Part shown: positions 43,608-52,700 of the stretch, one piece after another
Layout: each line of letters opens with the position of its first letter
Position numbering within the stretch: the stretch's first letter is position 1
NCBI RefSeq assembly: GCF_014203715.1
Contig: NZ_JACHJP010000002.1
Span: forward strand, 620,001-684,000
DNA: 64,000 bases
Reading direction: 5' to 3'
Source of the DNA: Streptosporangium saharense
GTDB lineage: Bacteria; Actinomycetota; Actinomycetes; Streptosporangiales; Streptosporangiaceae
The notes under the pieces: model-generated
Databases searched by the model: none
Told to the model about the DNA's origin: nothing
Seen by the model: only the letters and a program-made list of their open reading frames with translations
Made by a program: the position numbers and the translations under genes

Positions 43608-46600
43608 CGGTTCTCTCCTCTGAGGCGGTCGCCGACCCAGCGGGCGAGGGCGAGCGGGCTGAGCGCGGCGACGGGCATGCCCGCGGCGACCAGTTGCTGG
43701 GCGACGGGCACCGAGTAGCGGGGTGCCCCCGTGTCGTCGAGCGCGGCGCACCCCAGCAGGTGCACGCCCGAGGAGACGAGGGAGCGGACCTCGCCGAGCA
43801 GCCCCCCGATCGGGTAGCCCTCCTCGAAGTCGCTGACCACGACGACGAGCGTCCGGCTGGGCACGGTGACCAGGGAACGCGCGTGGGCGAGTCCCGCGGC
43901 GATGTGGGTGCCCCCGCCGACCTGGACCTCCAGCAGCAGGGACAGCGGGTCGGCCACCTGGCCGGTCAGGTCGATCACCTGGGTGGAGAAGGCGAGGAAG
44001 TGCGTCGAGAGCGTCGGCACACCACCGAGGACGGCCGCGGTCAGCGCGGACCAGACGACCGAGGCCTCCATCGAACCGGACACGTCGACCACGAAGACCA
44101 ACCGCCAGTCGGCCTCCTTGCGGACCGAGGTGTCGAAGATCGGCCGTTCCGGGACGACGAGGAAGCCGCCGTCGGGGTTCCTGCGGGTGTGCGCCAGGTT
44201 GGCCCGCAGGGTGGCGGGCAGGTTGAGCCTGCCGCCGTGCCGACGCGTCGGGCGGGGCGTCGAGAGGCCGGTCAGCGCGGGACGCAGGCGGGTGGCGAGC
44301 TCACGGGCGAGTTCGGCGACCAGGCGCCGCACCAGCGGTCTCAGCTTGGCCAGTTGCTGCTCCGGCAGGCCGCCCGCCAGGGACAGGACCGAGGTCAGCA
44401 GTTCGACCGACGGGCGCACCGCGTCCGGGTCGAGCACGGCCAGCACGTCGGTGCGTCCCTCGTCCGCGGCCCTGGCCAGCACCTCCTCGCGCACCTCGGG
44501 GCCGAACAGGGCGTCGAGTTCGGCGGCCCACTCGCGGGCCCCGGGGAAGGAGGCCCCCTGTCCGCCGCCCTGCCCGCCCTGTCCGGCCGCGAGGTCGTCG
44601 GCCCCTTCGCCCCGGCCTCCGCCGTACAGCTCGTCGAGCGCGTGGGCGTAGCGGCGGGCCTCCTCGGGGAGCCGTCCGGTCTCCCTGCCGAGCAGCAGGC
44701 GCCATCGGTCGGCGGGGGCGAGCCGCTGGGCCGTCCGGGCCGGGGTGCCGGGGTCACGGGTGACTGGGGGTTCCCCACCATCGAGATTCCGGTCGGGGGT
44801 CGGCAGGGGGATTCCCAGGGCGCCGAGGGCGGCCAGGCCTTCGGCGTCCGCCGCCGTCCACAGCGCGAGCAGCTCGGGCGGCGCGCCGAGCGACAGGTCG
44901 AGCCGGTCGCCGAGCCGGTCGGTCACGGCCAGCAGCAGCCGGTCGCGGGCCGCGGGGGTGAGGGTGTCGAAGCCGCCGCGCAGGGCGGGCAGCCGGTCGA
45001 GGAAGTCGCGGTCGGTGAGGCCGTCGACGCGGTCGAGCAGCGGCTCGAAGACCGGCGTCGCCGACTGCAGGAGCGGCCCCGCCGCGGTGAGCAGGCCGGT
45101 GACCAGGCGGGACAGGCGGTGACGCCCCTCGGGACCGGTCGCGGCGTCGATCCATCCCGCGGCGCGGGTGCCGAGGGTGTCCGGCTCGTCCAGGTCAAGC
45201 AGGACCCGGGCGGCCAGCGCCGCCCCCTGCATGAGCGGGGACCCCTCGCGCGCCAGGGCGGCGAGCACGTCGTCCATGCGCATGCTGAGGCGGTGCTCAC
45301 CCGCCCGGGTCACGAGCGCGACCAGGGCGGCGGCGTCCTCGTGCCGGTCGCTGCCGACCAGGCCGGGCAGCGCGCGGACGGCGGCGTCCAGCAGGGTCGC
45401 GGCCAGCTCGGCCGCCCGCTCCCTACTGCTCGGGGTGGTGCCGGGCAGGTGCCGTCTGCGCAGCGCCTCCAGCAGGTCGAGCGCCCGCAGCAGGTCGGGG
45501 AGCCCGGCGGTCGCGGGAAGCACGTCGGCGGCGTCCGCGAGCCGGTCGGTGACGAGTCCGGGCAGGTCGCAGACGGCCGCGGCGCGCAGGCCCGTCAGGA
45601 TCAGCTCGCAGGTCGGCCCGCCCTCGGCGGACTCGCGGCGGAAGGTCTCGCGCAGGGTGCCCGCGGCCGCCAGCTCCGCGGTGACGCCCCGGATGCCCGC
45701 CAGGTCGAGCAGGGCCGCGACGGAGGGGGTCCACGCGAGCCGCCAGCGGGTGGTGAGCGCGGACGCGTCCCCGGTCCCGGTGACCTCGATCTGCTTGCCG
45801 TACCCGACGCCGCACACCAGGAGGCGCTGCAGCAGGATCTCGCGGCGGCCGTCCAGGTCGGAGCGGAGCGGGTCGAGGCGGACCTCCCTGGCCTCGGGGT
45901 TGTCCGGGCAGGGCAGCCGCAGCGCCGCCAGCTCGGTCTCGACGGCGGGGCCGAGCCCGGAACGGGGGGTGCCGGGGGCGGTCCTGCCGCGTTCGGTGCC
46001 GACGAGGACCGCCTCAAGGGCACGGGCGAGGGCCCTACCCCTGCCCAGGGGTTCGCCCTGGCCGAGCACCATGGTCACCGCCTCGACGATCTCGCCCCGG
46101 CCCGGGGCGGGCAGGCCGCGCAGGCGGGCCAGGTCGCAGGCGACCCGCAGGGTCTCGACGGCCTCCCCGGTGCCCGCGGTGTGCCCGGCCTCGCGCAGCC
46201 TCCTGCACACGCCGGTGATCGCGCGGGCCGCGGCGTCCCTGACCCGGTCCGGGTCGCCACCGGCCGTGAAGACCTCCTGCTGCCAGCGGGGGTCCCGGAT
46301 GCCCGCCGGGTAGCCGGAGCGGGAGTCGAGCAGGTCGAAGGCGTACGGCACCAGCGAGGTCGCCTCGGGGACGCCGCCTGCTTTCCCTGAGGACTCCACG
46401 GACTCCACGGGCTCCACGGGTTCCCTTGGTTCCTCGGGTTCCTCGGCCAGGAGCAGGGCGGGGGCGTGGAAGGCGCCGACCACCGCGGCGACCCGCGCCC
46501 CACGGGCCAGGGCCCCGGAGATCACCTCGCGCATGTGCGCCTCACGCGCCAGGTCGGCGGGGGGCACGCCTCCGCCGGACTCGGCGTCGTGGCGCAGCGC

Positions 46601-47197
46601 CCAGCCGACGCCGAGCGCGGCCCTGCGCACCGCCTCGGGGGGGCAACCGGGGGCGAGCACCTCGACGGCGCGGTCCCACATGTCGTCGCCCTGCCTGCCG
46701 GTGCAGGAGGCGGCGAGCCCCTCCGCGAACGCGTTCCCCGCCGGGAACGCCACGGCCGGTTCCTCCGCGTCCTTCCTCGCCATGACACCGGCCCGGCCCG
46801 CCTGGGCGCGGGGGGACAGGGTCATCGCCGGGGTGGAGAGCGGCAGGTCACAGCAGAGAACCTCGGCCCCGCGCTCCCTGGCCCAGCGGATGGCGGCCAG
46901 CTCAGGGGAGAAGTCGGCGAAGGGGTAGAACCCGATCCTGCCGCCCTCCCCGGTCCCGGCGAGGGCCACCGGCGCGACGGTCGCCGGGTCCGCCAGGTGG
47001 ACCAGCCACGGCTGGAAGTCGGCGGGCAGCTCCACGCAGACCACCTCCGCCCCGGCCTCGTCGAGCAGTGCCGGGACGACCGCCGCCAGCGCGGGACTGT
47101 GGTGACGCACCCCCAGGAGGTACGGCCTGGCACAGGCGGCCAGCGTGTCCACGGCCCTCCTGGGGCCGTCCACCGCCATCTCGTCTTCGGGGGTCAA
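43604..47197 (-). CDS. DUF5682 protein fused to a von Willebrand A domain
   Basis: A 1197-residue protein. The N-terminal ~800 residues match DUF5682 (start motif YLLGVRHHSPALA, then VCVELPADFQPWL and CCDLPLS). From about 820 the sequence looks like the separate vWA protein usually encoded next door, with WRLLLGRETG, then the MIDAS motif VFVVDVSGSM near 1058 and GGGTHIAAGL downstream. MIDAS binds a metal and partner proteins. Fusion of the two is unusual in my experience. A TTG start gives a TTGA overlap with the MoxR gene; an ATG 18 codons further on is the alternative. Confidence 0.78.
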   Translation of the reverse strand: MTPEDEMAVDGPRRAVDTLAACARPYLLGVRHHSPALAAVVPALLDEAGAEVVCVELPADFQPWLVHLADPATVAPVALAGTGEGGRIGFYPFADFSPELAAIRWARERGAEVLCCDLPLSTPAMTLSPRAQAGRAGVMARKDAEEPAVAFPAGNAFAEGLAASCTGRQGDDMWDRAVEVLAPGCPPEAVRRAALGVGWALRHDAESGGGVPPADLAREAHMREVISGALARGARVAAVVGAFHAPALLLAEEPEEPREPVEPVESVESSGKAGGVPEATSLVPYAFDLLDSRSGYPAGIRDPRWQQEVFTAGGDPDRVRDAAARAITGVCRRLREAGHTAGTGEAVETLRVACDLARLRGLPAPGRGEIVEAVTMVLGQGEPLGRGRALARALEAVLVGTERGRTAPGTPRSGLGPAVETELAALRLPCPDNPEAREVRLDPLRSDLDGRREILLQRLLVCGVGYGKQIEVTGTGDASALTTRWRLAWTPSVAALLDLAGIRGVTAELAAAGTLRETFRRESAEGGPTCELILTGLRAAAVCDLPGLVTDRLADAADVLPATAGLPDLLRALDLLEALRRRHLPGTTPSSRERAAELAATLLDAAVRALPGLVGSDRHEDAAALVALVTRAGEHRLSMRMDDVLAALAREGSPLMQGAALAARVLLDLDEPDTLGTRAAGWIDAATGPEGRHRLSRLVTGLLTAAGPLLQSATPVFEPLLDRVDGLTDRDFLDRLPALRGGFDTLTPAARDRLLLAVTDRLGDRLDLSLGAPPELLALWTAADAEGLAALGALGIPLPTPDRNLDGGEPPVTRDPGTPARTAQRLAPADRWRLLLGRETGRLPEEARRYAHALDELYGGGRGEGADDLAAGQGGQGGGQGASFPGAREWAAELDALFGPEVREEVLARAADEGRTDVLAVLDPDAVRPSVELLTSVLSLAGGLPEQQLAKLRPLVRRLVAELARELATRLRPALTGLSTPRPTRRHGGRLNLPATLRANLAHTRRNPDGGFLVVPERPIFDTSVRKEADWRLVFVVDVSGSMEASVVWSALTAAVLGGVPTLSTHFLAFSTQVIDLTGQVADPLSLLLEVQVGGGTHIAAGLAHARSLVTVPSRTLVVVVSDFEEGYPIGGLLGEVRSLVSSGVHLLGCAALDDTGAPRYSVPVAQQLVAAGMPVAALSPLALARWVGDRLRGENR

Positions 47198-48381
47198 CGC
47201 AGGTTCTCCCGCAGGTCCCACAGGCGGCGCCACATCGCGGAGCCGTCCTCGGCGCGGCGCCGTACCGGACCGTCCCAGTAGCCGAGCAGCCGCGAATGGT
47301 CGGCGGGATCATCCTTGCGGACCACGCCGAGCAGGTGACCGGGCACCAGGTCGAGGACGTCCCCCGCGGGCAGGTAGGCCGCCGCGACCCCGAGCGAGGC
47401 GGCGACCTGCACCGCCTCCGCGGTCGACATCACCGTCCCCGGGCGTTCGACGTCCCAGCCCTCGGTCGAACGGCCGGAGCGCAGGTCGCGGAAGACGGTG
47501 ACCAGGGCGTCCAGCACCGCGTCGTCCACGCTGAAGGCGGCGCCCGCCCTACGCACCACGGCCGTCGCCTGGCTGCGCACCAGGGCGGTCTCGGCCTCGG
47601 GGTCGGCGATGGGGTTGACGGTCTCGAAGTTGAACCGGCGCTTGAGCGCCGCCGACATCTCCGAGACGCCCCGGTCACGCAGGTTGGCCGTGGCGATCAC
47701 GGTGAAGCCGGGGGCCGCGGCGACCTGGGCGTCCGGGGTGCCCGCCAGCTCGGGCACACTGACGCGGCGGTCGGACAGGATCGACACCAGGGCGTCCTGC
47801 ACCTCGGGCAGGCAGCGGGTGATCTCCTCGACCCTGGCGACGCGTCCCGAACGCATGGCGGTCAGCACCGGGGAGGCGACCAGCGCCTGGGGGCTCGGCC
47901 CCTGGGCGAGCAGCAGGGCGTAGTTCCAGCCGTAGCGGAAGGCGTCCTCCGTCGTGCCCGCCGTACCCTGCACCGTGAGCGCGCTCGTGCCGCAGACGGC
48001 GGCGGCGAGCAGCTCGGACAGCATCGACTTGGCGGTGCCTGGCTCACCGACGAGCAGCAGCCCGCGCTCGCCCGCGAGGGTGACCACGCAGCGCTCGACC
48101 AGGGCGCGTTCGCCGACGAACTTGGCCTCGACCACGAGCCGGGACGGCAGCGCCTGGCCGTCGCTCTCGGCGGCGCGGCGGTTCTTGGGCAGTTCCAGGG
48201 TCTCGCCACCGCTGCCGCAGACGAACGTGACCACCGCCCTCGGGGTCAGCGCCCAGCCCGGCGGGCGGGGGCCGTCGTCGTGGGCCGCGAGGAAGGCGAG
48301 CTCGGTGGCGTGGCGCTCCTCGGCGGGCTGCGCCTGCCTGGCCGAGGTCGCGGCGGGCGCCACCTGTCGCGTCGTGGTCAT
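47194..48381 (-). CDS. MoxR-family AAA+ ATPase
   Basis: A 395-residue AAA+ protein with Walker A LVGEPGTAKS near residue 110, sensor/arginine-finger region VIATANLRDRG and RRFNFETVNPI. MoxR ATPases work as chaperones with vWA proteins, which here is the next gene. It heads the leftward MoxR, DUF5682-vWA, SWIM operon; the ATG has AAGGA about 11 bases upstream. The promoter must lie within or beside the 12-bp repeat array. Confidence 0.88.
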   Translation of the reverse strand: MTTTRQVAPAATSARQAQPAEERHATELAFLAAHDDGPRPPGWALTPRAVVTFVCGSGGETLELPKNRRAAESDGQALPSRLVVEAKFVGERALVERCVVTLAGERGLLLVGEPGTAKSMLSELLAAAVCGTSALTVQGTAGTTEDAFRYGWNYALLLAQGPSPQALVASPVLTAMRSGRVARVEEITRCLPEVQDALVSILSDRRVSVPELAGTPDAQVAAAPGFTVIATANLRDRGVSEMSAALKRRFNFETVNPIADPEAETALVRSQATAVVRRAGAAFSVDDAVLDALVTVFRDLRSGRSTEGWDVERPGTVMSTAEAVQVAASLGVAAAYLPAGDVLDLVPGHLLGVVRKDDPADHSRLLGYWDGPVRRRAEDGSAMWRRLWDLRENLR

Positions 48382-48509
48382 GGAGGGAGGTTCCTTCGTG
48401 TCTCGGTCCGCCCCCTCGGGAGGGGCGTGTCGTGTGAATGGTGCTACGGCCGGGGCCCGGGGGCGACCCCGCGGCCGGAGTCATCCCGGGCTCGTCCCGG
48501 GGCCTGCCG

Positions 48510-49705
48510 TGGGTCTCTCGGTCATGAGTTCCGGGGGATCTCGGCCGAGCCCCTGGCCGGAGGTCCGTTCAGGGTCTCGACCAGGGTCCCGTTCGGTGGT
48601 TCGGTCGAAGGTCTCGGTCGGGGTCCTGCTTGCCGGTCTGGTCAGGGGCCTTGGCCGAGGTCTCGGTCGGTGGCCCGATCGAAGTTCTCGGTCGAGGTCC
48701 TGGAGGTCGGGTCAGGGGTCCCGGGTGGGAGTCCGGAAGCCTCGGCCCAGATCTCCACCGGGATCCCAGCCGGAACCCGGCCAAGGATCCCAACCAAGGT
48801 CCCGGCCAGGCCCTCAGCCGAATCCCGATCGGACCCCTGGTCAGGAACCCCGGTCCAGGTCCGACCAAGTTCCCAGTCGAGCTTCCGGCCCGGATCCCGA
48901 CCAAGATCCTGGTCGGAGGTCCGAACCGAGGTCCCATCCAGGCTCCCAGCCGGAATCCGTGACCAGGGATCCCGGCCGAGACCCAACCAAGGTTCCGGCC
49001 AGGCCCCGATCGGGAACCCCGGTCTGGGTCCTGGCCAAGGTCCCGGTCGAAAGACTTGACCAAGGTCCCGGCCAGACCCCGATCAGGCCTCCGGTCGGGA
49101 ACCCCAGCCGGGGTCCCGATCAAGGTCTCGATCGAAGTCCCGGCCAGGAGTCCCAGTCAGATCTCGACCGCGATCCTGGTCGGGGCTCCTGACTGAGGTC
49201 TCGTCCAGGTTCTCGGTGGGGTCCGTGACCAGGAATCCCGGCCAAGGGCCTGAACCAAGGCCCCGGCCAGACCCCGATCGGGCTCCCCGGTCGAGAACCT
49301 CGGCCAGAGTTCCGGCCAAGCTCCCGGCCGAAGTTCCGGTCGGGAACCCCGGCCCGAATGTCGGCCGGGATCCTAGTCGGAGGCCCCAAGATCGGACTCC
49401 CTGATCAGGAGCCTGACCCAGGTCCCCGCCAAGGTCCCAGTTGGAACCCCGGCCCGGATCTCGACCGACGATCCTGGTCAAAGGCCCCAACCGAGGTCCC
49501 GTCCAGACTCTCAGCCGGAATCCGTAGCCGGAGATCCCAGCCCGGGTCCCAACCAAGGTCCCGGCCAGGCTTCCAGCCGGATCCCGGTCGGATTCCGGTC
49601 GGATTCCCTGGTCAGGAACCCCGGTCCAGCTCCCAACCGAGTTCCCCGTCGAACTTCCGGCCCGGAACTCAACCAAGGTCCTGGCCGGGAATCCCGGCCC
49701 GGGCC
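48510..49705. repeat. Intergenic array of imperfect 12-bp tandem repeats
   Basis: About 1.2 kb of low-complexity sequence built on a 12-base unit with consensus near CCRRGGTCCCRR. I could phase 15 units without a break at 48781-48960; elsewhere phase slips by one or two bases. Longer blocks also recur near 48950, 49213 and 49509, each with a (G)AATCCGT/GGTCCGT start and CCAAGG..CCGGCCAG core, suggesting higher-order duplication at about 265-300 bases. Open frames in it on both strands are repetitive and lack ribosome sites. It separates the 1656-residue gene from moxR. Confidence 0.8.
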
Positions 49706-49734
49706 CCAGCAGGTGCAGGTCTCTGAGGAAAGGT

Positions 49735-52700
49735 TCAGCGGCGCCTGCCGCGGCGGATGCGGAGTTCGTCGAAGCGGGGGACGTCCCCGTCGCGGACCCG
49801 GCGCCACGCCCTCGCGTAGAGGGTGGCGGCGGGTTCGATGGGCACGACCACCCCGAGCTGGGCGCTCTCCCCGCTGATCAGGTCGTACAGCGGAGCTTTC
49901 CACTGCTCGAACGGCAGGCGTGGCGTCCTGAGGTCGGTCCAGGCGCCCGGCAGGAACAGCGAGCGTCCCGCCCTGACGCGGCTGGCCTCGACCACCAGGT
50001 CCGTCGCGGCCAGTTCGGCGCGGGCCGTCTTGAGCCGGGCCGGTTTCCAGCCGGTCCACCGGGCGACGTTCCTGTCGGCCGGGTCGGGCATCGCCAGCAG
50101 GATCAGGTAGAGCGTGGCGGCGTCCGCGCCGATGCCGTGCTCGGCCGTGACCTCGGAGACCAGCTCGGGCACGGAGCGGCCGGGGTCCTGCGGCCACCAG
50201 GTGCCGTCGGCCGCCCGCTCCCCCGCCGCCGGGTCGCCGGGGTCGGCCAGGAGCGCCTCGAAGCGGGGGTCCCTGGCGGCGCGCAGCGCCAGTTCGACCG
50301 GGAACGGCGCCCCTGCCTCCCCGGCGAGGGCCCGCAGGGCGGGCAGGTAGGGATCCTCCCCGGAGGCGTCGAGCAGGGCCATCCTGATGCCCGGCGCGGG
50401 CTGGTTGTCGTGGGTGGCCATGATCACGGCGCCGTAGCGCTCCCACCCGTCCGCGACCTCGCTGGGGGTTCCCGCGACCTTCCTGAAGCCGGGCAGGTTG
50501 ACGTAGCGGCCCAGGCTGAGCATCAGGTCGGGGTTGGCCAGCCGGTCCCTGACCGCGGTCAGCGCCGTGGGCAGGACGGCCCGCACCGGGTCTCCCGCGG
50601 GCAGCCGGTGGGCGAGCCAGGCCATCACGGCGACCACGCTGACGAGCGTGGACTCGGTGAAGCCCACGGTCCCCTCCTCGATCGGGGAGACCCGGTCGCG
50701 GTGGACCCGCCAGCGCAGGTCCCCGCTCAGCTCGGGCGCGGAGGCCGGGTCGAGCAGCGCGGGAAGCGCGCGGCTCGGCTCCCAGGGGCTCCGCACCGCG
50801 CGGGAGGCCTCGGAGACGATCCACTCGGGTACGGCGGCCCGCCTGCCGACCCTGGTGTTCCACACCCGCGCCGCCGCCGCGACGTCGGGGCCGTCGGTCC
50901 ACAGCGTCGCGGGGTCGGCGGGCAGCAGCGCCGCGACGACCTGCCTGCGGACGGTGGCGTCCAGTTCGCGTAGTTCGTCCCTGGCGACGACGGCGTCGGC
51001 CGCCTTCATCCCGAGCGCGTTCCGCACGGCGGTCGGCAGGAAGCCGCGGTCGTGGCTGTCGACGTACGGCAGGCCCGCGACGACGAGCCTGGCCGTCGTG
51101 AGGGTGACGCCGGTGAGCCGCGCGAACTCCTCGGCCGCCTCCGGGCGCCAGGGGACGGGGCCGTGCTCGGCCCGCAGGGCGAGCAGCCCGCCGATCCAGC
51201 CGTCCTCGCGGTCCTCGCCGACCGGCGCGGAGGAGCGCGTGGTGTAGGGCGAGGGGACCTCGAAGCGGCCGGACGGGTCGTGGAAGAGCGCGGTGAAGGC
51301 GCAGCCGCCGCTGTCGAGGGAGTTGTCCTGGAAGGCGATGAAGGCCCCGTCCTGCAGGGGCAGCACCCCGCACCAGGTGCCCTCGCGCCGGTTGCCGCCC
51401 GGCTCGACGAGCCAGGTGTCGTCGAGGTGCAGCGACAGGCGGCGCCAGGTCGCGGGGTCGGTGGCCGAGCCGAGGCCAAGCGCGCCGATCTCGCGGAGCA
51501 GGTCGTGCATCGCCTCGGTGTGCCCAGGCTCGAAGGCGTCGCTGACGGCGCGGTAGGCGACCGCGGCGCAGTGGTCGAGCAGGGGCTCCCACCTGAGGGA
51601 GGTGTCGGGCAGCTGCGGCCCGTCGAAGTGGAGACGAACACCCTGTTCGGCGGTCGTGGGGCGCTCCTGGGGGACCGCGTCGGCCGAGGCGGCGCGCAGC
51701 GCCGTGCCGACCGTCCTGAGCTGCCGGAAGGCGTCGTGGCAGGCGTTGCCGTACCACCAGGGGCCGGGGACGCCCAGGCCGTTGAGGGCGCGGACGAGCA
51801 CCTGGTCGGAGGGGCCGTAGGGCCGCTGGTCCTCGTCACCGCCCGCGAGGTCGCGGTTGAGCCTGGTCGCCACGGTGTCCAGGGTGATCTGCTGGGTGGC
51901 GGCGAACCTCGCGACCCCGGCGATGCCCGCGACCAGCGCCTCGTCCCTGACCTGGGGCAGCAGGGTGCGGATCTGCGCGTGCAGTTCCTCCTGGACGGCC
52001 TGGGCGGGCTGTCCCTGGCGCTCGCACTCGGCGCAGACGGCGGCCTTCAGCAGGGCGACCGCGGTCTCGTCGTCGATCCGGCGCAGCGCGAGGGAACCCT
52101 CGGGGTCGCGGGGGCGCAGGCACCGCCAGTAGCGCGGCGGCGGCAGCATCGCGGTGCCCGCGGCGAACATGCCGGGGCTCCTGCCGGTGGTCACGTCCGC
52201 GACGACGACGCCCTCGGGGTCCACGATCTTGATCTTGGGGTAGCTCTCGACGAGCGCGCGTGGCCGGTCGTCGCCGGGGAAAGTCACGGCGCCGGACAGG
52301 GTCTCCCGGCTGCCGGGCAGGGTGACGACGCGTCCCGCGAGGTCCTCACCGCGCAGGCCCCCACCGGGCAGGCGGACCACCCGCCAGCCGAGCAGCCCGC
52401 CGACGGGGACGGCGGCCGGGGTCGCCTCCGGCGAGGCGATGGGCAGCAGCCAGCCGCTCTCGAACACGCTGCCCTGCGGGGCCGAGCGCACGGCGTCGGC
52501 GAGGAAGCCGGGCAGTCCCGGCCTGCCGTACGCCCCGCTGACCGGGTCGTACTCGCGCCAGCCCTCGCCCTGTTGCTCCGGCACCCAGTAGGAGGTCCCG
52601 TCGCCGATCAGGTGGCCCCTGGCGGGCACGACGGTGTCTCCCTGGTGGATGACGCCCGTGCCCGTCGTCCTGCCGCCGCCGGGCAGCGGCAGGGTCACCA

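Noticed and set aside
43568-46390. 940-codon open frame opposite DUF5682-vWA
   Set aside because: Same shadow effect; the minus frame carries the clear DUF5682 and MIDAS motifs.
48510-49705. Repeat array as a CRISPR or as coding sequence
   Set aside because: There are no constant repeats with unique spacers, and the open frames are repetitive 4-residue periodicities without ribosome sites on either strand.
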